Made by a program: the position numbers and the translations under genes. Shown piece after piece: positions 21,233-34,189 of a stretch of DNA of 64,000 bases. The notes beneath the pieces are model-generated. The model was not told the DNA's origin, did not search any database, and worked only from the letters and a program-made list of their open reading frames with translations. How positions within the stretch are numbered: the stretch's first letter is position 1; each line of letters opens with the position of its first letter. Where the stretch lies: the NCBI GenBank assembly GCA_008508345.1, contig QNGE01000109.1, forward strand, positions 314,859-378,858. The letters are read 5' to 3'. The DNA is from Paragonimus westermani. Taxonomy: Eukaryota; Platyhelminthes; Trematoda; Plagiorchiida; Troglotrematidae.

Positions 21233-24200
21233 TTTCTATAAGTCAGGCTAGGTTTTACAACACATTACTGATTATTACAGTTTACAACGATAAACCACCT
21301 TGGTATCATATAATACTAAGTTCCGAAAAAGATGTTTGTGATCGACAGGATCACAAGTGGGACGATCACTTCTAGAATTGCTGTCAATTTTGACAACCAC
21401 GATTTCCAGACTACAATGAAACAATGCACAAAACATCTGCGAGACAAACAAGTCTAAGCTATGTTCATCGAACAAAGTTTCAAGTGTGCATTCTCGTGTG
21501 CACATTCAAATGAGATAGAGAAATACTACCATTTCTGAACCAAGAAGAACAAACTGTAACACCTGTCCAGACTCAGCTGATGCCATGAAAATAATACTCA
21601 CTGGTAACTGCTCATTGATAGACTCGAGTAAACCAGTTGTATTTAACGTGGTTCATTTTAAACAAAGTGTTTATGTTCAAACGGGGTCCATCCTAAGATG
21701 TGGGCTCTCGATAAATAAACCTTAAATCTAGCGGTTCTTTGTGAGGTCCATCTGGTAGAGAATAATATGAACATGTCAGTTGTGTGGAACTTTAACAAGG
21801 CGAAAGCCACAACACGCAACAGCTTCTCTTAAACGTCTACCAGTAGCTCAATATCAAAAGTGATGCAGGCATGTACCCTCAAATCCATCTAATCGTCTGT
21901 TATTATAAAAAGTGAATTGGGTGGTCACTAGCACAAACCAATAATCGAATGCATTAATCAGGCAGTTACTTTGTAAGTGTTGCACACCTTAAACAAAAAT
22001 TTTGTTGTTCCTTATGTGATGCTGTACGCAGAGAGTCCAATTGGGACCTTTCGTGAAGTGTACAATGTGCCGGTGTAACCTGTCACAGAGTATACAGCAT
22101 TCGAGTAACAGTTGTGAACAAACTTATTTACGTGTTGAAAAGATTGGCTGCGTACTTGTTACACACTAAAGTGTCCCGATGTCAAGTTTACGCTGTGATA
22201 TAGGTCTTAAATGACTTAAGGAATTACCATACTACCACGCCCTATCAGAGTCACGAGAGTCGTCCAAACTATGTGGCAGAGAGTGGAATCCAGCACACTG
22301 CAGTGGGAATAAAAAAATTTGCGATAAATTATTTTAACAGGCATCCAGATCAAATTAGTCTAGTGAACGCTCACTGTACACACATGATGCATAGGGGTTT
22401 CGTTTGGTCTGGGCCCAACTCGTCGACCCTCATGTATTATTTTGCTCCAGTTCATCGTTGTCTCATGGGCCGATGCAGCTAGAACTCACACAATGTTAAA
22501 ACTTGATTACGAAGTATTTATTTTCAGCCTCTGCCTGGTCACTTGGCCATGTTTCATTTAGTTTAAATGACTCTAGAATGCCATACCAGGTAAGACTCTG
22601 GTCATCTTAAAATGATCTGGTTTCACACAAAAAGGTACTAGGACACTTAAAATTGTTAGAAAGACAGTAAACTATAAAAACATATGATTATGTACTAGGG
22701 GGTAGAATGGAGTAAAAACCCTTTCTTCAGCCACCAAGCAAAATTATTTCCATCCTACTCACCATTGTTCTGGATCAATTGTTTACCAGATAATATACTG
22801 TTTAAGAAAACTAGTCTGCCAACTAAAAGTCTGATTAGTTACAATACGTAAACAGCCATATTATATAGATAGCTTGCGTCCACAGCTTTCTCGTTAACAT
22901 AAAACTAGGAAACTAGAAAATACAACCATACCAAAATCCAACATTAGAATCCTACTGTTAGGAGAGACCGTACGCATGTTTCATCCTATTAGTCGGGTTC
23001 AGAATATGAGACCGGTCAAAGGTCGTATTTTTTCACAGCTTCCTCCACTTACTTAACAAAGTCGTCAAACTACTTAAAGTTAACACAGCTTGATCACGCA
23101 TAGATGGAACTGGTTCATCATACTACAAGCTGCTTGAGAGGTTATGCTCAGGTGGCTGATGTTCTGTATCATTTCGTGGGATCCACATGGCATAATGGGA
23201 TGGTTAAAACTGAGTAAAAACATGGCTTTCTGTGGTAAAAAAAACTACCCGATTCACCCGTTATCCAAACCGCGACACAAAAGAAAATCGAACAGGGGAC
23301 CAATCCAACAGTCATGTTAAAAATACCTCATCAGGATTGGACATACAGACTCAACGTAATATCTTCATTTGTTCCGCATTGCACCAATTAACGTACGGTC
23401 TTTGACTTTGCATGTACCAGCACGATCAGCCAATGACAGACTGTGATTTCGTTAATACTGTTGTACATTCATAAATTCGGCTTCCCATCTCATGATTACA
23501 AACTGCTTACTGCTACCAGTACTAAGTCTTCTTATTATTTGCTTGGGGGGATTCAATTTAAGTACAATTTCTATGGCTATTCGAAGTCCCTAATTCCGAG
23601 TATCACACATTCCTAAGTTCCCGTTAAAGCTTTGTACCTCACCTGATGGAGCCGCGGCTGGCCGCTATGTTCCCGTTATTTGGTTGAGTTCAGTCGAATT
23701 CCATGTTTTCCACAAACGAGTCTCTTCTAGGTTAGCAAACCTGTCAAGCTGCTTATTGATATCTGCTCGATGTCCCAAAAATATTTATGATAAATGCCTA
23801 TGGCTTAATACCCCATTAATCCTTAGTCCTCCCCTTTTAGCTCCTGTACTCAAAGTTGCAATGAACTTAATTTGACGTTGTTTATATCTTGAAGACGTTG
23901 CTTAGAAAATCAATGAGTAGTATGTATCGGTGCAACGGGCATTTATGATTGCTTCTTTGACTCGCATGAGGCAGAAATCAATTCATCTTTGCTCATGACC
24001 ACTGGATAGATTTTGGAGCCGTAATAATTGCCTAACGGGATGCTGTTCAAATTAGTCATGGCTGAGGCAACTGACGCACATGCATTTATACACAGCGAAT
24101 GACACTCTTCGTAATAAATTACTCTCTTTTTGGTCATCACCCTCTAAGGAATATACCGTTAACAAATGCTCAACATACATGAATGTCGTAATGTACAGTG

Positions 24201-25200
24201 ATCAACAAAATTTTGTCTCAATTTCCGTCAACATTTCACCAACATGATCTATGCCCGATAGTTAGAGTGAGTAGTTTGGTTGCACGTTCAGCAGACTAGT
24301 TTGCAACATACAAACATTTTTTCGAAAGACATGCGAAAATCTTCTGATTTCACGTCGTATTCGATATGAATCAACAACTGCACGTGGCTCAAGCAATATG
24401 TACATAAAAGTCAGCAAACCATATTGTTCAAGCTACTTTGAGCTTACTAGCATCTCTCAACATCTAGTCCATAATGATTTCAAAGTTCACAACTGGTAAA
24501 TCCATTGTCCGAGTCTAACGGATAACGTAAAAATCCTTCGCTATTTACGAAAATGGAAATAACCAGATGTCAATAATTAAACAGATCCACAAGAGCTCAG
24601 TTATATCCATAGGCTATCAGCTTTCCTGTAAGCATCTATCAGGGGTGCATACGTTTCTTAATCATATATAACACCTATTGGCCTGACGGTAAATTAACGC
24701 TAATTAAGTGTACGGCTGGTCGAAATCTGAAAGCAATTATGTATCGTCACTTTCTGGTTTCCACAGTGACAGCAACAATACACTGATGATTATAAGAGTG
24801 TCAGTCCCGTGCGATACATTTCACATTTCTCTATCAGTCGGAACAGATAGTTGGTTTACTCAATATCGTGACCAACTTTGATTATGCCTCTGTAAGTGTA
24901 TTATTGGGTCCAGAAAGAATGGAAGAATTTTGTCCTTCGCTATACCTACTTGAATACCCATATGGCAGACCGTTCACATAAAACCACCAAACTCCCAGTG
25001 TGATGTATGTGCTTGAATTAATGAGTTATCAAGCGATCACAAAAATCTCTTTTAAACAATAGTTGCTGGAGGTTGCCAATTTTTTGTGACGCCCATAAAA
25101 GCAACCAGCGTACGCACCTAAATGACTTAAATAGTTGGACGCAACATGTCACGTGCACAAATGACTATTCTGTTACTATGGCAACATAAAGTTATTTACT
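21233..25200. other. Anonymous AT-richer sequence
   Basis: No reverse transcriptase motif was found upstream of the Penelope domain. The short frames at 21275-21505, 22273-22482, 23684-23875 and 23943-24140 show no recognisable motif. Confidence 0.4.
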
Positions 25201-25217
25201 TTCACATCACCTTTTAG

Positions 25218-25564
25218 GTTGCATTCAATCGTCTTCATTCACTTCGAATGTGATTTGTTTGGAGAGGTTGCAAAACAGAGTTCAAAAAGTTGAACTACGA
25301 CTGTCACTAATTCGTTGTCGAAGACTAGTTCATTTTGATGAGTGGTCGTATTTTAACGGTGATCAGACAGCGATGGAGAGTATTACCAAAACGCACGAAA
25401 AGCTTCATTTTTCCAACCGAGATAAAAAGATCATAAGCTGTAATGAGGTTTTAAATCACTTGCGGAGATGCAAATGGTCATTAACGAAAACCTTAAGAAA
25501 TGTATGTGTGGCGGCTGAAATATTAGAAATAAAATCGAAAAGAGCAGATATAGCGACTATTTGA
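25218..25564 (+). CDS. Candidate exon of an unknown gene (possibly helical/coiled)
   Basis: TTTCACATCACCTTTTAG at 25200-25217 is a good splice acceptor. One frame is open from it to a TGA at 25562-25564: CIQSSSFTSNVICLERLQNR, then VQKVELRLSLIRCRRLVHFD, then NEVLNHLRRCKWSLTKTLRN and ending KSKRADIATI. The content is rich in Leu, Arg, Lys and Glu with heptad-like spacing in the first half, suggesting helices. A GTATGT donor at 25502 offers an alternative exon of 284 bases (25218-25501). I do not recognise the protein. This is one of the better exon candidates here because the acceptor and frame coincide. Confidence 0.35.
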
Positions 25565-26612
25565 GATATCACAGATAGAGCGTGAATTCCACTTGTAGGT
25601 CACATCATATTATACATATGGAAAACAAAACATTATTTATCGACAGCTGACTGAGGACAAATGTACATTTGTGTAACTCTCATCTGAAAAAAGCAGTCAC
25701 TGGGCATAACAAACAATGTAGAATAAAGGCTTATGTTACAGGGTGTTAAAACGGAGTTGGCTGACACGAAACTCAGAAGTAACGTGTGATACTCGAAATT
25801 AGCGATGAACGTAAACAGGAAAAGTGGAACGGATCCTCCAATCACGATCATTTTTTCACCAAACGATGGACAGTAAAGAGTGTAGAATCTGCTAACCTTT
25901 TGCTCTCTTATTACTTACTACTCTTCACACCGGTAATGTTGATTGTATCTATAAACTACTTGTCTTTTGTTTAAACCAATACTCACTTTGTTCTCGCACG
26001 TCCCGCCTTCTACTTTCACGCGATCTTGGTTATCGTGATTTAACAGTGGCAACGTTCTTTTAGCACGCTGGAAGAAACGAATTCTTTGGAATCTCCTTGT
26101 TATCAAAAGAGAGTACCTTCTCGCAACACGCAGCGGATTAAGTATGATAGAATCTATTGTGCACAGCTACTATGAGTCACTGTATTTGCCATGTAGCATT
26201 GTTGCCTCGACTGTTCGTTCCACTACAAGATCTACATTCATGAACGAAGTAAAGTTGCAAAGTACTAAAAGACTGCTCGAGACTTAACAATTTCCCCATA
26301 GAACCTAAGGTAGGTCATGGCGTGTTTTTAGAGTCACCGTGCCATTTGTGGAATCTGACGTAAAGTTTTGTAGCCGTACTGCCAAAAGATGTAAGCACCG
26401 CTTGAAATGCTCTAATTTTGTAGCATTGTTATTTAGCCTTCTAGTTCCCCTTCTTGTCACAGTCCTACTTAACCGTTTTACTCGCATAGGGCCACCCCAC
26501 ACACACAAAAGCATGTATTGTTCAACATGCGTCTACATTACTCTACTTATAGCTCTTACGTTAATTACTTCCCTGTAACGGCAAACTAGGTGAAGTGTAC
26601 AAAAAGGTTCCC
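25565..26612. other. Anonymous sequence
   Basis: No supported gene. The minus-strand frame 25633-25851 begins with a hydrophobic stretch (MIVIGGSVPLFLFTFIA) but nothing else supports it. Confidence 0.4.
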
Positions 26613-27287
26613 GTTGTACAGCTAATCAATCTCTGAGTATGACACTGGTCCGTGTCTGTTGCTAACGTGTTACACTTCCCTAGTAAGGTGCGATACGAAC
26701 TGCAAACCCACCAGGGAGAACAACAGGATCTGCTTGCTTCTATCCACTGCCACCCTGGGCTCCCCATTCCACTAGCTCAGATGTGGGCTATCCAGTCAAT
26801 TCCCAAATCCCCATCTCCCAGCAAACTGTTGAAATTCCAAAATCGTGATTCGTAAACAGTCGGCTGATGCGATCTCCCCTTTCATCCTTCATCGTAAAAA
26901 CTGACGCCTTCCGCTGTCAACCATCGAGTGTGACGTCAAGCTCTACAGGACATCCTTCTGAAACAGCCACTAGAAAAGTTCACTGTGGTCGCATAGTACT
27001 TGTCATGTTGTTGGTATAAGTTCACTGTGCACCTCTGTCATAGCCTGTTGAACATTTCTCACATCATCACCGGTTACTCTGACAGTGTGACGAGTAGTCG
27101 ATATGTTGTGTTCCTAAGTCAACTGTTTACCCTCCAGTTGGCGTGAGTTACGGAGAGATATTAGAGTGCAAATCTTTGCTCCCGTTGGAACTCAGACCAT
27201 TCGAAATTGCAACTTTACGACAGAACATATGAACGGTATGAATTCCGGTATAGTTCCGACCCTCTGTTCAAAATCGTTTCATGAAGT
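26613..27287 (+). repeat. 675-bp inverted repeat, left copy
   Basis: This block is the reverse complement of 34658-35332. I found no mismatch when reading the two copies side by side. Outside the core the match decays quickly, but short diverged similarity continues (TTCC[C/T]GTTG on one side, AGT[A/T]AATC on the other). That suggests the core is part of a longer repeat family. A 67-codon frame (26652-26855) is present in both copies and is not recognised. Confidence 0.85.
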
Positions 27288-27343
27288 AAATCGCATGCGA
27301 GACAACCCACTATATATTTGAAAACTCTACCAGTGAGTCTGCA

Positions 27344-27748
27344 CTACTGCGGTATGTCAAACGTTATCAGACTCTTCCGGTTTATCTTGGCTTCCTTCTG
27401 TTTCTGCGTTCTAATTCGATAGATCACATCACTACTGTATTTTCGCCGGTAGACCAGCATTCGCTGAAAACGTCCCGGCAGAAACTGAAGTAGCTCGTTG
27501 ACATTCAGACCAAACGATCTGCGGTTCGTGTAAATGTTCGTCTTTCTGTTGAATGTATGGTGGATAAAACGCACCAACATCGATAACCGTTCTTCTGCTC
27601 GACCGTGACGTTTTCCAAACTGAACAAGCCATTTGGCTACAAAAATCAGAAATCCTTCTTGTTGTATGAGTAGTGCACCTAAGCCGCCATTACTGTACTG
27701 CACTTTTGGCGGTGGTTTTAGGTCAAAATTGACGACGATTACTACCAC
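27344..27748 (-). pseudogene. Ty3/gypsy-type RNase H relic
   Basis: The 134-codon minus frame carries SNGGLGALLIQ at residues 19-29 (where SxxGhGAhLxQ is usual), then AEERLSMLVRFIHHTF at 51-66. TNRRSFGLNV at 74-83 stands where the TDHxxL block is expected, and QFLPGRFQRMLVYRRKYSSD at 88-107 and VIYR after it match the R(h)QRMLhRLQRYDFDVhYR block. These lie in the correct order and spacing for the RNase H domain following a gypsy reverse transcriptase. The TDH aspartate and histidine are replaced, and no reverse transcriptase or integrase is visible on either side, so it is a dead fragment. It lies 56 bases from the left copy of the 675-bp inverted repeat. Confidence 0.75.
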
Positions 27749-27832
27749 CGTGCCAAACTATCTGGTTATGCTAAACCCACCAACTCGTGCCCATTTCGAA
27801 GCTTTGCTGTGTGCACTAATGAACAAGTAATT

Positions 27833-28112
27833 AAGTGGACGTCACGGCTTGTTATCTACCGCATATAAGATGACTCATTGAGTTAACTATTCCGTTTAGA
27901 GGACTAGTCGTTATTCCATCAGTTGATTTTGACATTTCCGTCATGGCTCCGATCATATCTGCATCCGTTTTGACATCCTCCTAAGATAAACTATGATTGC
28001 GATCGACTGTTACAATGTGAACTTTTCGCTTTGACTTTTGCCAGCATACCCGTGTGCCTTGTCAAAGGAATAAATGGACATCTGAGTCACGTTCCTTTAC
28101 ACATTAGGATGA
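27833..28112. other. Anonymous sequence
   Basis: No recognised feature. If the gypsy element continued upstream on the minus strand, its reverse transcriptase should be here, and I see none. Confidence 0.4.
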
Positions 28113-28114
28113 AC

Positions 28115-28440
28115 AGCTTTCACATCTTTCGTCATATTCACCCACATCCTATTCCCTCAAAGGTGGTTGATGCATCGCAAACGTCTTATTGAAATATCGT
28201 CCACGAATGCAGTTGAATGCTTTGACGCTGAGTGATGCAAGCCGGTTTGTTGTAGGAATGAGCTTGTTACAGGATACGCTGATGAGGTTTATGACAGAAG
28301 CGAACACAACCCACTATTTCAAATTCGTCGTACATCCTCTGAATTGCTGTGTGTAGGCCCCCGAAAATGACTATATGTAGACTGAGTGAATCATTGGTCG
28401 TTGGATTAATACACAACAATCTTTATTTTTAAGGGTAACC
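28115..28440 (+). repeat. Diverged direct repeat, copy 1
   Basis: It aligns with 35425-35757 in the same orientation, clearly diverged with indels. Shared landmarks include CACATCCTATTCC, TCAAAG(G/A)TGGTTGATGCATC, CGTCCACGAATGCAG, AAGCCGGTTTGTT and ACATCCTCTGA. The element class is unknown. Confidence 0.65.
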
Positions 28441-28449
28441 ATGAAATTC

Positions 28450-30670
28450 CGGGACGATCGATAAGTCATACAAACACATCCACACACATTGTGCTCAACA
28501 CGTACTTGTTAGTCTGTGCCCTCGTCAGCCTAACAACTGAGCGCAAATGTGCCAATTTTGTTTCTTCCCCGTACTCAGCTGATCTGTGTCTTCTCATTCC
28601 GAAGACCCACCTAATCCCTGGGTCTGTTATTGTACCTGTGTACAAATTAGCATTGCGACCTCGTTCACCTAGAGAACCCCCTTCGGGCATCGTAATTCGA
28701 AATCGAGATACATCAGGTTGATATCGAAACACTTTCCGCTGGGAGAACCATGGAAAGTGGTTGCATGGTGGAAGGACACTACACAATCAAACTCAATGGT
28801 ACCACAATTCGTGAAGACCGTGCCACCTCAGAAGAAGGTGGAAGAAAGCAACAAGAAATGATGAACCACACAAAGTCTTAAGTAATCCGCACTATCCAGC
28901 TGAGATTGTATGTTAGCGACATACAGCAACGAAGATTAGGACATTCGCGCGATGCAGGAAAGGAAGAATGTTGGAATACAGTGACAGATGAAAGCATCAC
29001 CGATCATGTCAAATGGATTTTGTTTCATTCACGTTCTACGTCGATCGATCTGATCAATTTAATAGATTCTGCTTAATCTGTGCACGTTCATAATGTCAAC
29101 ACTTAGACGGGCAGTACCTTATCCGGTCGTCTTCGTATAATTGGTCACGCTGTAATCCTACGAACCAGGACTGTTTGTATCGAGTTCGACCGTTTTTCAA
29201 TGTGTGTAGTGTGTATACTACCACTATTCGAAGGGACCAAAAACAATTGGCCGCTCACTCAAACCATCGCGCACTCAAACTGTATGGCACTGAGTTAGGA
29301 TCAACAGCTCCTTTAACAAGCAAACAGATGAACATAAGTGGTGATGAAGTATTCTCAACCTAAATGTTAACCTCGATGAACAATCGAATACTTTAAAAAA
29401 ATACAGGTGATTGTTAGTCTTCTTTTTGGTGAAAAAGAGTTTCTAGTGAATAGAATTGAAACTAGTGTGCATATTTTGTTTTTTTTCATCTACCAAACTA
29501 ATCTGGTTGAAAAAAGTAAACCTAAACAAAATGTAGTCAGGGACATCTATTATTCGCTAACCAATTCGAACCTCATAAACCCACGCCCTAGATTCATTTC
29601 GGTTTAACGTACGGGCACTCGACTCTCACTTTTGTGAGTGCCTCCAAATACAAGCAAGTCAAGTTCCAAACGGGATAACATGTTCCATCCAACTTTGTCT
29701 AGTCACACACCACATCCAGACACTCTGAAGTGGCTGAATGAGAATGAAGAAATAAACCAATACCATATTTTTGTCTAAAGAACAATTGTTTTAGTTCTCT
29801 TGTGTTAATATCTAGTTAGTCCACTTCCGCTGGATTTTACCAAGCTGATTCGTCTTTGCATATTGTTGATATGTTTCGTGATTTTCTCTAGTCTTATCCG
29901 TCACCACACCATAGAAGGAGACAAAACTGCTTGCATCTTCATGCTCTTGAGAATCATCTGGTCAAGATGGTCCCAAGAATGTCTCATGATGATGGGATCA
30001 GATAACCGTGTAATTCAAAGTAAACACTCCGGTTTTTGTGAATGCCTGAAGGTTCACACAGTTTTGTAATGATGTGGTGAACATTATCATCGTTCTAGCC
30101 AGCTGAGTTTGACACTACATGTTTTGGTAATAAGCCGCCGTAACACAGATATTTGGCAGTAGGATTGTAAACAATCAACTCGCTTTCTCCGGTTTAGCAA
30201 ACAGTTACACATGCGCACTTTATATCATGGAAATACATATTTCTTCCGTGGTCACACTGCATGATTCCACTGATATGCACCTACCTGTTTGTGGTTCCCC
30301 TCGATTGTATTTCGTTTCGATCTTCGTAGTTCGGTTGTTTTTACCAGAATTCAGCTATACAATCCAAGAGTTTGCCCATCACCCAACTTTTAATATGTTG
30401 CCTAATTTTCGGTCAACACACTCAGTAAAATCGAACGCCCACGCCAGCGACTAGACAAGTGCGAATTCTTCAGCCAAGCTAATTTAGTCACTCAGTGATA
30501 TATATATATATAGATGATAGATCTTTTCCGAAAACGGCTTCCGTTAGGTTAACCAGTGTTCCGAGGGTCCATTGCTGGAGATCACTTTTCCTACAACTAC
30601 AACAGGTTCACATCATTGTCAGTTAGGCGCCGCTACGTAAAGAAACTGCGTTAAGGAGATGATATTACGC
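28450..30670. other. Anonymous sequence, internal to the inverted-repeat spacer
   Basis: No supported gene. Overlapping frames at 28466-28786 (minus, 106 codons) and 28491-28721 (plus) have no motif. A short TA run lies at about 30497-30512. Confidence 0.4.
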
Positions 30671-30678
30671 ATCATCAG

Positions 30679-30921
30679 CCACTACCGTGGCAAGATTGGT
30701 TTGAGGTGCAATATTTTGGAAGTCAAGTACATCCATTTATCTTGAAACACACTGAACAAACAGCTACAGGAAGTACCATAAACAGTGCTCGCAGGGACCC
30801 GATAATTCGAAACAGTTTAAAATTGAGAAATTCTTTCCAGACTTCGGAAGCGACTGAGTACTTAAATTCTCAGTGTGAGTGTTTTACAAAATGTGTGGCA
30901 GATACAGGAATTGGAGTTTAA
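30679..30921 (+). CDS. Candidate exon, unknown gene
   Basis: After an AG at 30677-30678 one frame is open to a TAA at about 30919: PLPWQDWFEVQYFGSQVHPF, then ILKHTEQTATGSTINSARRD, then PIIRNSLKLRNSFQTSEATE. A GTGAGT donor at 30875-30880 would end the exon at 30874 (196 bases), removing a cysteine-containing tail. The composition resembles a soluble protein. There is no recognisable domain, and it sits in the spacer between the inverted repeats, so it may belong to a mobile element. Confidence 0.25.
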   Translation, partial: PLPWQDWFEVQYFGSQVHPFILKHTEQTATGSTINSARRDPIIRNSLKLRNSFQTSEATEYLNSQCECFTKCVADTGIGV

Positions 30922-31101
30922 AGCGTGATTAAGCTTTCCGAAAATTAACTAATTTGTCAACACAACGTGAGCATCGCGCATTTGGGTATGTAAAGCCCTG
31001 CTGTTCTGCATTAGACTGTATCCATTGCCATTTCTGTGTCACTTTCACGACCCTGATACAGTCCCACCAACATAACGTGATAGATTCACACATGCAAGTG
31101 G

Positions 31102-31305
31102 ATGACTGCTAGCATGCTCGAGAGCTGGGGTTCAACAACGTATGGAGTATCTGGATACATTGCCGTAAGCTATGTGCACTGCATCGACGACATTGCCATC
31201 CTTGCTACCTATGAAGAGTTTGTGTGCAATTCTCACTTACCACCATCAACCAATCTTTCAAAAATCACGAATGCTTCCGTCTTCGTACACAGTCATGTGA
31301 ATTAA
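31102..31305 (+). pseudogene. Possible reverse transcriptase scrap (weak)
   Basis: The 67-codon frame contains AVSYVHCIDDIAILATYEEF, which recalls the (Y)ADDIALLA block of LINE reverse transcriptases, here with CIDD. No flanking palm motif could be found. Treat it as suggestive only. Confidence 0.22.
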
Positions 31306-31469
31306 ATGATAGGAAGTGTCTACGGAAAACCTCGAAAACAGTTTTCGACGTTTTTTGGGTTGGTTGAAAAGCAAACTGCTCTCATGAATTTCTGTCAAAT
31401 TGCAGGAGTTAAAAATGGGGCCAACTCAAGAAAAAATCTTGGTCGTAAAAACCGCTGTCGCGCTGCCAC

Positions 31470-31532
31470 TTTAGAGTCAGCCTCTTTCGAAAGGAGGCAC
31501 CAGAGTGAAGTTTCACCCTTGTTAGAGTAGGT
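31470..31532. repeat. Short dispersed repeat shared with the edge of the assembly gap
   Basis: It matches 20010-20066 through AGCCTCTTTCGAAAGGAGGC and then TTGTTAGAG. The copy at 31.5 kb is complete where the other runs into the N gap, so its right flank predicts part of the missing sequence family. Confidence 0.5.
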
Positions 31533-31539
31533 GAGAAGT

Positions 31540-34185
31540 TCATATTCTTACTACGACTGGGACTAGAGCTCTGGCCACGATTTCAAAGATATGGTCTACC
31601 TAACAGTTCTTACAAGAACGAAATTCAAGTGCCGTTTTTCTTTTCAAAGGGCTGATTAGAAAGTTCCTGAGGCCGTGACGACGGCGATTCATTGTAAGTG
31701 TTTGTAAGTGTTGTACTAGTCATTTCAACCAAACTCTCCTAATAATCACCAGTAATTTGGTTGCGTCCGTTTTTAATGCAAACAACTGAAAAACAGTCTT
31801 TTTAAGAAAGTGAAAATGTAACTGAACAGAGGAGTCAGCAACTGCTATCAAACTTAGTCAATAGTCATTCGGAATCACGTTCAACTGGTGATACGGGAAG
31901 GTGAGTTATGACCAACGGGCGAATAAAATTGGTCGAAGACTTGTAATGAATACTTTTTCAAAACGTGTTTTGAATGTGTTTTAAAAATAAAACGAGAAAA
32001 TGAAACCTAATTACAATACACCATACAAGGATCTATTGTTCTAGAACCCCGGCTCCCCGGTCGTGTTACACGGGAAATGTAAGAAGCAATACTCGTGTAA
32101 GTCAGCGCACCATGAACAATGAAATGACAAATGAAATTAGCTTGACAACGTTACATACAAGAGGGAACCGAAACATGATGGATCTGTGTACACCGCAGTT
32201 TTCTATTTACACATGTCACACAAAATACACTTGGTTCACATCCAGTCTTTGTAGGAGTCAGTTCTAGTAAAATGCAATAAAGATCTGGTTAATGCCGGCT
32301 GTGAAACATTCCGCTGAACACTCGAACTTGATTCGAAATGCTTAACAATATCAAGCTTAATGAGAGAACGAAAAAACGAGTGGCGTTTCTGTAGTACGGT
32401 CATTCGTTACAATTTTTTCAAAATATCTGAAATTCGGATCACTGATGACAACAAAGTTGTTTTCGTACTAGTTACAGCTCTTTGAGTAAACGGCGGTTTA
32501 GTTATTTTATGGTCAAAGATGGTTAATTATAGACAGTGACGTATGTCACTGTTCTTAACTTCCGAAATTCATAGGCAGCGCTGGAAGACTGGTTCTCTTT
32601 TATCACACATGTTCCCCTGTAACGTCCAGAAATAGAAAACACGTTCAACAAACGACTGTTCAGAGGTTGGTATTTTAAATTTATACATCACTTTTCATGT
32701 TATTTTACCACGTTATATGCTTATACTTTACCTGGTGTGTTGCTGTGTGGTTGCCCATTTCGATAGAACTGACAGGTTACACGATATCTAATACCGAAAA
32801 TTATGAACTTCTGCCCATCTCAAACTGGTGACAGGAACAGCGTGCTCAAATGCGACATGCTCTGCGTTTTCGTTACTGGATCTCTCCTGAATTCGTTCGA
32901 AAATACTCGTTGAAGCCATGACAACAGCAAAGTAGTGAACAGGACTTGTTTTCTATGTTTCATCATTAGGCTAATTATAACGCAATAAATATGAAAACAG
33001 TGACTAGAGTGAGTCAGAAAACGATGCATACAGGATATAGACGACATGTTTGACATCAGTTACGCAACAGCAGTTCCCAATCGCTGGCTTGATTGACTGT
33101 CCGCCATGAATGTTTGTCCGCACGAACTTCTGAGCCCAGAGGTCAGGGTTGCTCAAACGGATATTAAGGCCCTGCTCACCGACCAACAGTGATTGCGAAA
33201 CTGATAACAAGCCCGTCGTCCATAACCTCGTGACCGTTTTTCTGGCTCCCTTTATTCATTCTCTTAAATTCTCATACCTGCCAAACTACTTATAAGTAGT
33301 ACAATTTCGGTGTTCAAGAGTAGCGTTGGTGAATTCCGGTGTGAACTGTTTGTGAACTGCTGCATAGGAATTCAATACCTTGGATCACTCGGTGGGTTCC
33401 ACATGACATAGTCAGCTTGGTGGATATGTGAAGTCAGATGTGACGGTTCTGAGCTCACGGTGTGGCTTTATGTCTTGCCGACGTAGATCATGCTGCTTTT
33501 GCTATTGTTTTGAATCAAGCCGATGCTTCGCGATCGAATCTAAACTCATTTGTGTTGCCAAATACTTCAGTAGCAACATATCCACTACTTTAATATTCAA
33601 TCAACCGGACTGATTAGAATAAACTGTCCTTATTGTTAAGGTTGGGCAAATGGTTTTATGTGGTGTTCATTCCATACCAGATTCCAATCCGGTCTGTTTG
33701 TAGCTAACACCAGATACATCAGCGTACAATAACTCATCTGAAGCGGATGCCATAAGCCTACGAAGTACAGATGTACAGGAGTAGATGCCAGTCAGTAGTA
33801 AATTCAAGTGTCTAAAGGTATATAATAATTTTGAAATCACGAGATGTAATAAAGCAGCGACAACTAAGCAGACTTTCTAGCCATTTCCATAAAATGCTTC
33901 ATCGATATTTACTGCAGGTCTGACAGACCTTCTAAAGCTTCCAAATTAAAACGTAGATTGTTTTGCATAAATGGGTGAGATGACAGTTATTCTGATGGTT
34001 ATTCGCAGCCACCGGTTGCATATGAACTAACCGGTGGGGAGAGAAATGTTTACATTTACAAGCGACGATGAACGACATATCCATTATCCAAAAGATGAGA
34101 ACATCACGGTAACCATCAAAATCTGCACCATTTTATAAGAATCTTAAGTGATATGGCTTAACCAAAACAAACCCCCTCACCACGA
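31540..34185. other. Anonymous sequence
   Basis: No supported gene except the weak secretory-type frame at 32820-32966, listed separately. I recognise no repeats. Confidence 0.4.
32820..32966 (-). CDS. Signal-peptide-like frame, possible first exon
   Basis: From an internal ATG pair at 32966, the minus strand encodes MMKHRKQVLFTTLLLSWLQR followed by VFSNEFRRDP. This is a basic n-region, hydrophobic core and polar cleavage-like region. The reading reaches GATCCA|GTAACG, a usable donor, after 30 codons in phase 0, or continues to a stop at 32820. The first 30 codons of the longer frame upstream are not signal-like. Evidence is limited to this pattern. Confidence 0.18.
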   Translation of the reverse strand: MMKHRKQVLFTTLLLSWLQRVFSNEFRRDPVTKTQSMSHLSTLFLSPV

Positions 34186-34189
34186 CCTG

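Noticed and set aside
27633..27830. Plus-strand frame over the gypsy RNase H
   Set aside because: It is the antisense shadow of the recognised RNase H relic.
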